Shown here one piece after another: positions 1 to 9,339 of a DNA stretch of 64,000 nucleotides. Origin of the DNA: an uncultured Lachnospiraceae bacterium (lineage in GTDB: Bacteria > Bacillota > Clostridia > Lachnospirales > Lachnospiraceae); contig CAJUED010000003.1 in assembly GCA_910585075.1 (NCBI GenBank), positions 100,691-164,690 of the forward strand, given 5' to 3'. Position 1 is the first letter of the stretch. Each line of letters opens with the position of its first letter. The notes below the pieces were generated by a model. The model searched no databases and was not told where the DNA came from. It saw only the letters and a list, made by a program, of their open reading frames with translations. Both the position numbers and the translations under genes were made by a program.

Positions 1-228
1 TCTCCATTCCACTTTAACAATCTGTCACTTGAATATTACTTATAGAAATAAAGCAAACTGGTAACTTTTCAAACGGCAGCCCCAAATGCCACTCTTTTAA
101 GCGTGTGCGCTTGGTGAGGCTCTTTCCTGGCTTTTAATCTTGTGCCTGGCGTCTGCTGCGATTTTATAGAGCGAAAGCGCAGTGACGACTAAATATCTGC
201 TCACACTGCGTAGTCGGCCAAGAAAATG
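1..228. other. Gene-free left edge
   Basis: No open frame with a ribosome site is seen here. The only structure is a pair of interleaved short inverted repeats: GCAGTG (179-184) with CACTGC (204-209), and CGACTA (186-191) with TAGTCG (211-216). This could be part of a repeat cut by the window edge, or chance. Confidence 0.3.
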
Positions 229-271
229 TAAAAAGAACAACAGCCCATAATTCTTCCATCACAGGCTGTTG
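229..271 (-). terminator. Rho-independent terminator of the RND operon
   Basis: Perfect 8-bp stem CAACAGCC (238-245) / GGCTGTTG (264-271), followed on the minus strand by a T-rich run (complement of 229-237). It begins 12 nt after the stop of the RND transporter gene. Confidence 0.85.
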
Positions 272-283
272 CTTTTTCTTTCT

Positions 284-3200
284 TTATTTCCCTTGTTTCT
301 TCATTTCTCTTGCTTCTTTTTTCTCTAGTCTGCGCGTCTTTCTGGCCATCCTGCTCTCTTTTCTGGTCTGTTTATCAATAATCAGATAGAAAGTAGGCAG
401 AAGGAGCAGAATCAAAACCGTAGACGCCACAAGTCCGCCAATAATCACAAGCGCCATTCCCTGCATCATAACGGAACCGTCTCCAATCCCCAGTGACATG
501 GGAACCATGGATAAAATGGTGGTCAGCGTTGTCATCAAAATCGGCCTAAGACGCATCTGCCCGCTCTGGATCAGCGCATCCTCAAGGGGTATTTCTTCCC
601 GCAGCCTGTTGACCGTATCCACATACAGGATACCATTATTTACCACGATACCAACCAGCATCAGCACACCCATAAGGGACACCATACTAAGCGTGGAGCG
701 TGTAATAAACAGCAGTCCAAAGGAGCCAATCAGCGCAAAAGGAACGCTCATCATAACCATTGCTGAAAATCTGGGCGATTCAAACTGCATTGCCATCACA
801 AGGAAAATCAGGAAAACCGCCACATAAATCGCATTGATAATGGCCTGAAATTCATCATTCATCATCTCGTTCATCATGCTGGTTGCCCTGGTCACGCCTC
901 TTGGAAGCATAATCTGTGCCATAGCTTCTTCCGCTGCCTTCTGGGCGGTAAATCTGGCATCTTCCGTGGTATTGGCTGTGACCGCTACCTGATAGATCCC
1001 GTCCACTCTGGTAAGGGTAACCGGCGCATCCTTATACGCTATCACTGCCAGCTCTGACAACGGAACCTGTGTACCCATAGGTGTGGTCAATGTCATGTTA
1101 AGCAGATCGTTCATGTCCTCATACTCGCCCTTAGGATATTCCAGACGTATGGAGAATTCTTCTCCGTTTCTGGTCAAGGTAGCCGCTTCCGTTCCGCTTA
1201 ACGCATTACGCATTTCCCCTGCAACCTGCACAGGCGGCAGGCCTACCGACATGCTCTTTAAGGGATCGATCACCACTTCCACCTGAGTAGCGGCGTCAGA
1301 TAAATTTGACGACACCTGCAGTACCCCCGGCAGGGTCTGTAACATATCCTGTACCTGTTTGGACGCCTCCTTCAAATCATCCAGGTCGCGTCCCTCCAGG
1401 TCAATCTCTATACCGCCTCCCATCATGGAAGTAATGCTGGCGCCGCTGGCCGAGATACTGATATCCATGTCGGTCACATTTGCAAGCTCCCTGGAATATT
1501 TCTCCACAGCCTCATTGGTTGAAATCTCAGCGTCATCCTTCAAGTAAGCCCGCAGGCTGGCAGACCCTGATGACACCTGATAAGAATACTGCTCAATGTC
1601 CTCGTCAGCTGCTGCCATTTCCTCCAGAAACGCCGTCTTTTCCGCAATTGTCTCAAGATTTGTCCCTGAGCGGAAAGATGCGCTGATGGCAAAAGCACCC
1701 TCATCCATGGACGGCATAAGCTCCGAATTGGTATTGCCCACCAACACAAACGCGCCAACCAAAAGGGCCACCGCTATGAACATCACCAGTTTCTTTTTAT
1801 TTAACAGCCTGCCAAGCAGCTTTTCATACCCGCTGTTAATCTTGCGAAGTAATTTGTTGATTGGAAGTTCTTTCTTTTCCTGAGGTTTAAATTTCCGAAA
1901 CAAAAGCGGAATAACGGTCATTGCAACCACCAGTGAAGTCAGCATTGCAATGATAATCGTCATACCAAGCTCTGCAAACAGCTGTCCTGATAATCCCTTC
2001 ATCGTGCTGAGAGGAAGGTATACCACAACCGTTGTGATGGTTGAAGCAATAATAGAGGCAGTTACCACTCCGGTTCCCCTAAGGGCCGCTTCGTCATATT
2101 CACCTGTCTCGTCCTTTAGCCGGAAACAGCTCTCCAACACCACAATCGAGCTGTCCACCATCATACCGATGGCAATCACCAGCGCGCCCATGGTAACTAC
2201 GTTGAAGGTAAATCCCAGCATATTCATGCCAATCATAGTTGCAAACAAAGCGATAGGCATGGAACTTCCTACAATCAGACTTGCCCGCAAATCTCCAAAG
2301 AAAATAAACAGGACAAGCATGGACAGGACAACTCCAAGTACAAGCGTCTTTGCAACCGACGAGAGCGAAGAAATAATCGCATCACTGGCATTATAGGTAA
2401 CATCAATCACCACCGTATCGTTTGCCGCCTGCAGACGGTCCAGCATCTTCTCCACCGACCTGGTTACATCCACCGTACCGTAACTTTTCTTCTTCGTAAC
2501 CGCAACGGTGATATCCTCCTGTCCATTGGTACGGCTGATGCCTGAGTCCTCACTTTGGCTCTCACTGACCGTTGCCAGCTCCGAAAGAGGTATAAGCTGC
2601 CCTCTTGCAGTTGTAATCGGAATATTCTGAATCTGTACCACTCCCGAAATATCCGCGCTGCTGGAAATGGAAATATCCTGACTTCCCTGGCTGACGTCAC
2701 CTACCGGCACCGTGAAATCCATTGCCGCTATGGTCTGGGAAATAGTACTCATGGTCACGCCGTACTGTTTCATCGCCTGGGAATTTAATTCTACCTTAAT
2801 ATAGTTTTCCTTACCGCCATAAGTTTCAACCTGGGCCACGCCGCTTAAGGTTTCCAGCTCCGGAACCATTGTGTCCTCCACGTAGCTGAGCACATCCGCG
2901 TCGCCCACTGCCTTTACGGAGATATCCATTGTCTCCATCTGATCCATGGCCATCTCAATAACCACCGGTTCGCTGGCATCATCCGGCATCCCCACTCTGG
3001 CGGTATCAAGAGCGGAGCGCAGATCCAGATAAGCCTCATCCAAATCTGTCCCGTACTCATACTGGAACATAACCATGGACATATTTTCCGCCGACTGGGA
3101 AGTGTAAGTAGTCACGCCGCTCTGCTCCGCACCTGCTTCCTCCACTTCCTTCGTAACCAGTTCCTCCACGCTTTCCGGGTCAGCTCCCGGATAAATGGTG

Positions 3201-3343
3201 TAAACCAGTAACATGGGAAGCTCCATATCCGGCGTCAGCTCCAGCGTAAAGCCGGCTATGGATGTGAGGCCGAATACTACCAGCGCCAGCACGATAAGTG
3301 CGGTTGAAACCGGACGGCGCATTGCCAATTTTGTCAAATTCAT
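284..3343 (-). CDS. RND-family efflux transporter (HAE1/SwrC-like inner-membrane pump)
   Basis: A 1019-aa proton-driven exporter of the RND superfamily, in the Firmicute group that contains SwrC/YerP. It has the classic duplicated layout: TM1 near residues 11-31, a large extracytoplasmic domain, a TM block at about 330-480, TM7 near 515-535, a second outer domain, and a final TM block at about 840-990. The TM4 proton-relay motif reads GMMVDSSIVVLES, keeping the first of the two AcrB aspartates and replacing the second with Ser. The C-terminus is a basic tail. The membrane-fusion partner ends 15 nt upstream, so the two form an operon closed by the terminator at 229-271. The substrate is not evident; amphiphilic drugs or lipopeptides would be typical. 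The family is secure, the substrate unknown. Confidence 0.93.
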   Translation of the reverse strand: MNLTKLAMRRPVSTALIVLALVVFGLTSIAGFTLELTPDMELPMLLVYTIYPGADPESVEELVTKEVEEAGAEQSGVTTYTSQSAENMSMVMFQYEYGTDLDEAYLDLRSALDTARVGMPDDASEPVVIEMAMDQMETMDISVKAVGDADVLSYVEDTMVPELETLSGVAQVETYGGKENYIKVELNSQAMKQYGVTMSTISQTIAAMDFTVPVGDVSQGSQDISISSSADISGVVQIQNIPITTARGQLIPLSELATVSESQSEDSGISRTNGQEDITVAVTKKKSYGTVDVTRSVEKMLDRLQAANDTVVIDVTYNASDAIISSLSSVAKTLVLGVVLSMLVLFIFFGDLRASLIVGSSMPIALFATMIGMNMLGFTFNVVTMGALVIAIGMMVDSSIVVLESCFRLKDETGEYDEAALRGTGVVTASIIASTITTVVVYLPLSTMKGLSGQLFAELGMTIIIAMLTSLVVAMTVIPLLFRKFKPQEKKELPINKLLRKINSGYEKLLGRLLNKKKLVMFIAVALLVGAFVLVGNTNSELMPSMDEGAFAISASFRSGTNLETIAEKTAFLEEMAAADEDIEQYSYQVSSGSASLRAYLKDDAEISTNEAVEKYSRELANVTDMDISISASGASITSMMGGGIEIDLEGRDLDDLKEASKQVQDMLQTLPGVLQVSSNLSDAATQVEVVIDPLKSMSVGLPPVQVAGEMRNALSGTEAATLTRNGEEFSIRLEYPKGEYEDMNDLLNMTLTTPMGTQVPLSELAVIAYKDAPVTLTRVDGIYQVAVTANTTEDARFTAQKAAEEAMAQIMLPRGVTRATSMMNEMMNDEFQAIINAIYVAVFLIFLVMAMQFESPRFSAMVMMSVPFALIGSFGLLFITRSTLSMVSLMGVLMLVGIVVNNGILYVDTVNRLREEIPLEDALIQSGQMRLRPILMTTLTTILSMVPMSLGIGDGSVMMQGMALVIIGGLVASTVLILLLLPTFYLIIDKQTRKESRMARKTRRLEKKEAREMKKQGK

Positions 3344-3358
3344 GCTTTTTCCGCCTTC

Positions 3359-5443
3359 CTATTCTTCGCCTGTCAAAGCAGAATCTGTCCCATTATCCTG
3401 TCCTGCCTGTGTCTTTTCCACGTCCTGATTTTCCGTGTTCCGGATTCCCGGAAGTCCCAGCGTATCCTGGGCTTTTCCGGTATTCAGAGAGCCCAGAAGC
3501 TCCTGCACCGTTTCTGACTCCCGGATTTGCGAACCTTTCTGTTCTTTTCCTGTTTCCTGACTTTCCAAAGTTTCCGATGTCTTTCCTGTATCCTGGCCTT
3601 CCGAAACTTCTGATACCTTTCCTGTTTCCTGGCCCTGCGAAGCTTCCGGCGCGTCCTGCACCTCTCCGGTTTCCTGACCTTCCGAAACATCTGATGTATC
3701 CTGCGTCTCTCCCGTATCTTCTTCTCCCTGGACGGACACAAGAGCCCCTTCACGCAGATTAGCCGACCAGCTTACAATCAGTTTATCTTCCACGGTAAGC
3801 CCGGACAGTACCGTCATGGTCTGCTCGTCAAAGATTCCCGTCTCAATGTCTTTCCGCTGCGCCATGCCGTCCACTTCCACATAAACATAGGGCTGTCCGC
3901 CGTCATAGTAGACCGCGTCATAGGGAATCAAAATCGCATTCTGCTGGCTGTATGTATCCGCCAGGACCTTCACGCTGCATCCTGTCAGCAGACTTTCATC
4001 TGGAGCGCTGACAGAGGCTTTTATTGCAAATAATCCTGTATTCTGATCTATCATGCTGCCAATCTCCGTAATTGCAGCGCTGAATTTTTTGCCGTTCCGG
4101 TCCACCTCCACCTTCTGTCCCACCGATAAGGTATTGCGTATACCCTCGCTGGTATAAAAAGTGACGGTCATGGTATCTTTATTGGAAATCACATAAGCCG
4201 GAGACCCCGGAGAGGCCAAATCATGCTCGTTCACGTTCACCGCCTCAATTATGCCGTCAATAGGCGCTTTCAGCGTATACATATCCTTCTGATACTGGGC
4301 GCTCTCAATTGCCACCTGGGCGCCCTCCACGCCAACCTTGGCCGAATTCACCGTAGCCGCTGCGGAATCTATACCGATTGCCGCCGTGTCAAGGCCAACT
4401 GCCGCCGCATTTTTATTGGCATCCACAACCTTCTGCGTATCGCTGTAAATCTGTTCCGCCGTAATGTTCCTGACTGTTTCCGCCTGCTGAAGGCTCCTGT
4501 ATGTATCCGACAGAGTGTCATTTAATTGGTCCTGTCCGTCCTCAATGGACTGGATACCGGCCTTCGCCTGCTCATAGGCTGACTCTAACTGACTCACTGC
4601 GGCGCTTGCCTGCTCATAAGTTGAGCGCGCTGCGTCCAGGGATTTCTTGGCACTCTCCAGGTCATACTCATATACCTTTTCTCCCTCACCCGGATACAAA
4701 GCGTTGTAGGCGTCTATCAATTCCTCATACTGCGTATATTCCTGGGGCTCAAGCGCCGTCACCTCGGCCTCTGCCTTTGCATAAGCCTGGGCGGCCTGCT
4801 CCAGATACGCCCTGGCATCATTCCTGCTCTCCCTTAAGCTGTCCTTGGCTTTCTCGGCGTCTTTCTTATCGTCTTCCAGGTCATCTATCTGGCTGTTGAT
4901 ATTATCAATACCGCTGTTAATATTATCCACCTGGGACTGCAGCTGATACAACTGCAGATTCTTCTGTCCGCCTAACTGCGCGTCCAGCTGTGCAACCGTG
5001 CTTTCATACTGGGCCTGGGCCGCCGCGTACTGGGCCTGGGCCGCCTCATATCCTATCTGGGCCGAATTTACCCCTGCCGCTGCGCTGTCATACTGAGCTT
5101 TTGCACTGGCAAGCTGTAATTCCGCCGCCTCATCATCCAATTCACACAGTACTTCCCCTGCGGTCACATTATCTCCTACGGAAACATCCGCATTTAATAC
5201 CTCTGCCGTAACCAGCGGCATTACATAAACTGACTGTCCCGGACTTATGGTTCCCACAAATTCATTTTTCAGAGTCAGAGTTCCCGCCTGGGGGCTCTGC
5301 ACCTGCACAGGAATCCGCTCGTCCATCACTTCTCCCTCGTCCGCCGCCTGCTGACCGCAGCCTGACAAAAGAGCGCTTATGCATGCTGCCGCCATCAGAA
5401 AAGAAATTCCTTTTTTATATGACTTTCTATACGGTCTTTTCAT
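3359..5443 (-). CDS. RND periplasmic-adaptor-type lipoprotein (membrane-fusion protein) with repetitive tail
   Basis: 694 aa. The start at 5443 is chosen because AAAGGAG sits 8 nt upstream; a further 26-codon upstream extension has no such site. A signal peptide ends in the lipobox LSGC, so this is a membrane-anchored lipoprotein. The order is: a first lipoyl half (VGDNVTAGEVLCELDDE), a very long Ala/Gln-rich coiled-coil hairpin (about residues 90-370), a second lipoyl half (LKAPIDGIIEAVNV), a beta-barrel, and a membrane-proximal domain ending near VSWSANLREGALVSVQ. This is the adaptor for the downstream RND pump. After the conserved domains comes an acidic tail of about 120 residues built from imperfect GQETG/GQDTG-type repeats, not needed for the known adaptor fold. 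Confidence 0.9.
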   Translation of the reverse strand: MKRPYRKSYKKGISFLMAAACISALLSGCGQQAADEGEVMDERIPVQVQSPQAGTLTLKNEFVGTISPGQSVYVMPLVTAEVLNADVSVGDNVTAGEVLCELDDEAAELQLASAKAQYDSAAAGVNSAQIGYEAAQAQYAAAQAQYESTVAQLDAQLGGQKNLQLYQLQSQVDNINSGIDNINSQIDDLEDDKKDAEKAKDSLRESRNDARAYLEQAAQAYAKAEAEVTALEPQEYTQYEELIDAYNALYPGEGEKVYEYDLESAKKSLDAARSTYEQASAAVSQLESAYEQAKAGIQSIEDGQDQLNDTLSDTYRSLQQAETVRNITAEQIYSDTQKVVDANKNAAAVGLDTAAIGIDSAAATVNSAKVGVEGAQVAIESAQYQKDMYTLKAPIDGIIEAVNVNEHDLASPGSPAYVISNKDTMTVTFYTSEGIRNTLSVGQKVEVDRNGKKFSAAITEIGSMIDQNTGLFAIKASVSAPDESLLTGCSVKVLADTYSQQNAILIPYDAVYYDGGQPYVYVEVDGMAQRKDIETGIFDEQTMTVLSGLTVEDKLIVSWSANLREGALVSVQGEEDTGETQDTSDVSEGQETGEVQDAPEASQGQETGKVSEVSEGQDTGKTSETLESQETGKEQKGSQIRESETVQELLGSLNTGKAQDTLGLPGIRNTENQDVEKTQAGQDNGTDSALTGEE

Positions 5444-5639
5444 CAAATTCTCCTTTCCCATGTAATATCCGGTTCCAAAATACAACTTTTCCGCTTTAAA
5501 TTCAAGCATTAGGAATCGCATTTAAGAATAATTTTAGAAAGTACATAGATTCATAAAAATTTAGATAGAATTTAATGTTGCTGTTCGCGGCCTGTCCGGC
5601 CACTCATGGTAACAATTCGGAGCGATATTGTCCTCATAT

Positions 5640-6263
5640 TTACTTTTGAATCGCCTTTTTCAGCTTCGCTTTGATTCGCTGAAGGGCATTGTCCGTGGAC
5701 TTCCCGTCCCGCCCAAGCACCTTGGCAATCTGGCTGTATTTCATACCGGTCAGGTATAAATCCAGCACTTGTTTCTCGAAGCTGCTCAGCTCCTTTTCCA
5801 TGATTTTTTCCAAAACCTCAACATTTTCCTTGTCAATCAAAAGCTCCTCCGGGCTCTTTTCCAGCTGGGAGCTGATACTGTCAAACAGCTCCCGGCCTTC
5901 GCCATCCTCGCCGCTGTTTTCAAAGCTGTCGGCGTAAAGGGAAATATAGGTGTTAAGAGGTGCGTGTTTCTGCCTGCCCGCCGCCTGTACCGCAGTATAC
6001 ATCTGCCTGGACACACAAAGGTCTGCAAAGGTGTAAAAACTGGCGTCCCGTCCCGTATCATAATCTCTAATCGCCTTAAAAAGGCCTATCATCCCTTCCT
6101 GTATCAGGTCTTCCCGGTCCGCGCCCAGTATATACATGGACTTTGCCTTGTTGCGCACCAGATTCTTATATTTGTCCATAATATAATCCGTAATGGCTGA
6201 TTCCCCGTCCCGCAATCTTAAAATCAGCTCGTCATCACTGAATTTTTCATAATCCTTTTCCAT
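5640..6263 (-). CDS. sigH: RNA polymerase sporulation sigma factor SigH (Spo0H)
   Basis: 207 aa from the ATG at 6263, close to the 218 aa of B. subtilis SigH. Region 2 contains GADREDLIQEGMIGLFKAIRDY, near-identical in pattern to B. subtilis GADREDIVQEGMIGLYKSIRDF. Region 4 ends with STDNALQRIKAKLKK, matching the SigH recognition helix (SIDNALQRVKRKL). SigH drives the entry into sporulation and stationary-phase genes. The gene is the last of the cysE-cysS-mrnC-rlmB run, the position it also has in Bacillus. The ribosome site is weak (GAGATTGGTG). In-frame sequence upstream of 6263 overlaps the end of the SGNH gene and does not align with SigH, so I excluded it. Confidence 0.92.
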   Translation of the reverse strand: MEKDYEKFSDDELILRLRDGESAITDYIMDKYKNLVRNKAKSMYILGADREDLIQEGMIGLFKAIRDYDTGRDASFYTFADLCVSRQMYTAVQAAGRQKHAPLNTYISLYADSFENSGEDGEGRELFDSISSQLEKSPEELLIDKENVEVLEKIMEKELSSFEKQVLDLYLTGMKYSQIAKVLGRDGKSTDNALQRIKAKLKKAIQK

Positions 6264-6282
6264 ATCACCAATCTCATTTGAC

Positions 6283-7860
6283 TTACAAATCGGAATCTTC
6301 ATTCCCCTCGTTTTCATCAGATTCTTCCTCGTCAGGTTCATAGTTTTCATCCATGATAACGCCGGGTATATTCCACTGGTCCGCTTCCTTGTTCTCCTGC
6401 TCCTGCCCTAACATATTTTCGTCTTCATACGCCGGCACCTCTATCCCCTCCTGTTCGGCGTACAGCTTAATCAATTCCGCCGCAAAATGCTCCGCCAGCA
6501 GAGAATAGCCTTCCGGATTGCAGTGCACGCCATCCGGCATGTAATTGTAAATGACAGCCGCGTCATGGGTATCCAGTATATTGGAATTGTAAAGGTCGAT
6601 TACCGGAATTTCATACTCCCTGGCAAGGCTTTTAATGGCGTTTACAATCGCAACCTGGGGCAGCAGGTAATCCCTTTCCTTGCGCAGTATGTCATGAAGC
6701 ACATTGGGAAGGGGGGTTGTAAAGACAATTTCCGCATCCGGATAATTTTCCTTAAGCCCTCTCATCAGTTCATCCAAATCCCCTATAAAGGTGTTTTCCG
6801 CCCGCTCCTCCATGGTTCCAAGTTCTTCCTGATTCAGGCAGAAACCATCGTTGGTACCGCCCATCACAATGATCAGGTCCGTATCTTCCGGGATTTCCTT
6901 ATATCGCTCCACAAAAGCCTTGTCCCAGTATCTTCCAATGGAAGACCCGCCAATGCCTAAATTGGTCACGCTTTCCGCACCCAATATCTCCTTTAACCGG
7001 GTGGGATAAGCATACTGTCTGTAATCCTCCATACTGTCAAGATTGGTGGCCTCGGTAATGCTGTCCCCAAGACATGCAATGGAAACTTCCGAAAAGTCCA
7101 CTTCATTGTTTGCGATTATCTGGGAATCAATCTTCTTCTGCCGCTGGGTTTCCATATAAGAGCCGCGGATTTTCCGTTTTTCTAGCAGGCTGTTGCCGGA
7201 CACGGTTGTCCATCCCCATCTTACCGCCCTATTTTCCGATACATCCCCCTGTGTATTTACAAAGGCTCCTCCCGGCATATTTCCCGAAACATCCTCTGTT
7301 TCATTTCCTGATACGCTCTCCCGGTCCGTATGAACCATATCATTGGCTGATACGCTTTCATAATCCTCACCATTTACATCATTGCCTGATATGCTTTCCG
7401 GGTCTGTGTCTTCCACATCGTTATCTGACACGCTTTCCGGGTCTTCAGAGTCACCCTCCATACCACTATCCGACAGGTCACCTTCACCAGGCTCGGCGCC
7501 GTTCCCGGTTTCATCCGTCGGCGCATGCTCCGGCCCTTCGCCAAAGGTGGCCGTCTCCTGTGCCTCCTCCCCGAAACCGTATTCTTCGCTGAAGCTGTAA
7601 AACTCCGTATCAAGCACTTCGTCAAAGTAAGCGCGGTTTTCCTCAAGAAATGCCTCAAGGGCCTCCGGATTTTCCGACAGCTGGCTGATTTTCATTTGCA
7701 TATCCGCCACATCCGCGTAGGACTGCCGGTACCGCTCCACCCGCTCTTTTTCCCATTGCTTGCTGTTATATAGTTGTAAACCTCTATCAATGCCCACCGC
7801 AGTTATCATAATCGCCATCATTGCAATAACCATGAGCAAAAATTTATTCATTTTTTCCAT
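6283..7860 (-). CDS. Membrane-anchored SGNH/GDSL hydrolase with low-complexity spacer
   Basis: 525 aa. One N-terminal TM segment (about 8-24) is followed by an acidic region with four imperfect 13-residue repeats (about 139-190, consensus DxESVSxND) and further VSGN motifs up to residue 222. The C-terminal catalytic domain has SGNH block I (CLGDSITEA, Ser about 267), block II Gly (GIGGSSIG), block III (VMGGTNDGF) and block V (DGVHCNPEGY), a complete Ser/Gly/Asn/His set. The TM anchor followed by this spacer suggests an outward-facing esterase or deacetylase, perhaps on cell-wall polymers or glycans (inference). It lies between rlmB and sigH, where Bacillus has the unrelated yacP/rae1 gene. 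An acidic tail follows the catalytic domain. Confidence 0.85.
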   Translation of the reverse strand: MEKMNKFLLMVIAMMAIMITAVGIDRGLQLYNSKQWEKERVERYRQSYADVADMQMKISQLSENPEALEAFLEENRAYFDEVLDTEFYSFSEEYGFGEEAQETATFGEGPEHAPTDETGNGAEPGEGDLSDSGMEGDSEDPESVSDNDVEDTDPESISGNDVNGEDYESVSANDMVHTDRESVSGNETEDVSGNMPGGAFVNTQGDVSENRAVRWGWTTVSGNSLLEKRKIRGSYMETQRQKKIDSQIIANNEVDFSEVSIACLGDSITEATNLDSMEDYRQYAYPTRLKEILGAESVTNLGIGGSSIGRYWDKAFVERYKEIPEDTDLIIVMGGTNDGFCLNQEELGTMEERAENTFIGDLDELMRGLKENYPDAEIVFTTPLPNVLHDILRKERDYLLPQVAIVNAIKSLAREYEIPVIDLYNSNILDTHDAAVIYNYMPDGVHCNPEGYSLLAEHFAAELIKLYAEQEGIEVPAYEDENMLGQEQENKEADQWNIPGVIMDENYEPDEEESDENEGNEDSDL

Positions 7861-7928
7861 AATAAACCTGACTTTAAAAATTCTTTATACTGCTCTGCCG
7901 GAAACCTTTTCTTGCACAAACCGGTCCC

Positions 7929-8705
7929 TTACGCCAACCTTTGCCTTACTATCTCGTAAGCCATTACCCCTGCCGCCACAGATGCATTTAAAGAATCAAT
8001 ATCCCCTTTCATTGGGATAGCCGCCACCATGTCGCATTTTTCCTTTACCAGCCTGCCTACTCCTTCTCCTTCGCTTCCAATCACCAGACCGATAGGCCCC
8101 TTTAAGTCAAGGTCGTACATTCTGGTGCCATCCATATCCGCACACACAAACCAAAGCCCCTTTTCCTTGAGCTCCTCAATGGTTTTGGCCATGTTTGTAA
8201 CTCTGGCAACCGGCGTATAATTCAGCGCCCCTGCGGAAGTCCTGGCCACCGTAGCGGTAAGGCCTACCGCCCGGTTCTTGGGAATGACAACCCCATGGGC
8301 CCCTGCCAGATTGGCGGTCCTGATGATCGCCCCAAGGTTATGAGGGTCCTCAATATTGTCAAGGAGAATCAAAAAGGGCGGCTCGTCCTTCTCCTTCGCC
8401 TTTTTCAGGATGTCCTCAAGTTCCGTATAGCCATAAGCCGCCGCACTGGCAATCACCCCCTGATGCTTTCCTGTTTCCGACATCTGATCAAGACGCTCTT
8501 TCGTCACATATTTAACCGGCACATCCCTCTTTCTCGCCTCACGCTTAATGGTCACAACCGGACCGTCCTGACAGCCGTCAAGCACATACACCCTGTCAAT
8601 AGGCCGGCCGCTGCGGAATGCTTCAATCACCGCATTTCTTCCCTCTATCGTAAATTCTTCTATGAAACCCATGGTTCCATTTTTCTCATGATTTTTCTCG
8701 TCCAC
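7929..8705 (-). CDS. rlmB: 23S rRNA (guanosine-2'-O-)-methyltransferase RlmB family (SpoU/TrmH)
   Basis: 258 aa from a GTG at 8705, picked because AGGAAAGGAAG lies just upstream; ATG 8672 is an alternative. The N-terminal substrate-binding domain (IEGRNAVIEAFRSGRPIDRVYV) precedes a SPOUT domain with motif 1 NLGAIIRTANLAGAHGV, motif 2 LVIGSEGEGVGRLV and motif 3 SLNASVAAGVMAYEIVRQR, the knot that binds SAM. It methylates a guanosine ribose in 23S rRNA (G2251 in E. coli). It is embedded in the cysE-cysS-mrnC-rlmB-sigH run, as in Bacillus (yacO). Confidence 0.93.
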   Translation of the reverse strand: MDEKNHEKNGTMGFIEEFTIEGRNAVIEAFRSGRPIDRVYVLDGCQDGPVVTIKREARKRDVPVKYVTKERLDQMSETGKHQGVIASAAAYGYTELEDILKKAKEKDEPPFLILLDNIEDPHNLGAIIRTANLAGAHGVVIPKNRAVGLTATVARTSAGALNYTPVARVTNMAKTIEELKEKGLWFVCADMDGTRMYDLDLKGPIGLVIGSEGEGVGRLVKEKCDMVAAIPMKGDIDSLNASVAAGVMAYEIVRQRLA

Positions 8706-8895
8706 AGTCCATCTTCCTTTCCTGCCATCTGCTTTTCCCGATACTCTGTTCTTGAAATTTCCGTACGAATTTTCCAGGCTGTCTTGTGGGGTGTGCAAGT
8801 CCTGAAACGGAGGCCAGCTTCCTTCTTTATACTTTTATGTAACTGTCAGCCCCAAAATATCCCGAAATCTCCGAATATTCTCACATCTTACTCTC

Positions 8896-9339
8896 TTATA
8901 CGTCCTCATCCTTTATCTTGTGCAGACCAACTTGTATTAACTCAAGCACCCGCTCCATCCGATCAGTCAGATAAAGATAACCCACCAGGGCTTCCAGGCC
9001 GGTAGCCTTCTTATATTCTGTCATGGTGGCATTCTTAGCCATAGTATAAGGTTTTGCATTTTTTCCTCTTTTATACACGGCAAATTCCTCAGCCGTAAAT
9101 TCTTCCATCAGCACATCAACCATAACCGCCTGCGCCGGTGCCTTCACATATTGAATGGTCTGATGATGCAGCTTATTTGCGGAAGTATTTCCCCTCTGCA
9201 CCACCGCCGTCCTGAAAACCAAATCGTAGACCGCATCACCAATATATGCAAGCGTAAGAGGTGAATATGTTCTGATATCCACCTCTTTCAAATCAAAGCT
9301 CTTTTTGATTAGTGTCAATAAACTTATGCTTTCTTCCAT
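8896..9339 (-). CDS. mrnC: Mini-ribonuclease III
   Basis: 147 aa, the normal size for Mini-III. It has the RNase III catalytic fold without a dsRNA-binding domain: LAYIGDAVYDLVFRT holds the first acidic cluster and GLEALVGYLYLT the second. It trims the 5' and 3' ends of pre-23S rRNA. Its start overlaps the end of cysS by 16 nt, implying translational coupling, and the pairing cysS-mrnC is conserved in Firmicutes. Confidence 0.93.
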   Translation of the reverse strand: MEESISLLTLIKKSFDLKEVDIRTYSPLTLAYIGDAVYDLVFRTAVVQRGNTSANKLHHQTIQYVKAPAQAVMVDVLMEEFTAEEFAVYKRGKNAKPYTMAKNATMTEYKKATGLEALVGYLYLTDRMERVLELIQVGLHKIKDEDV

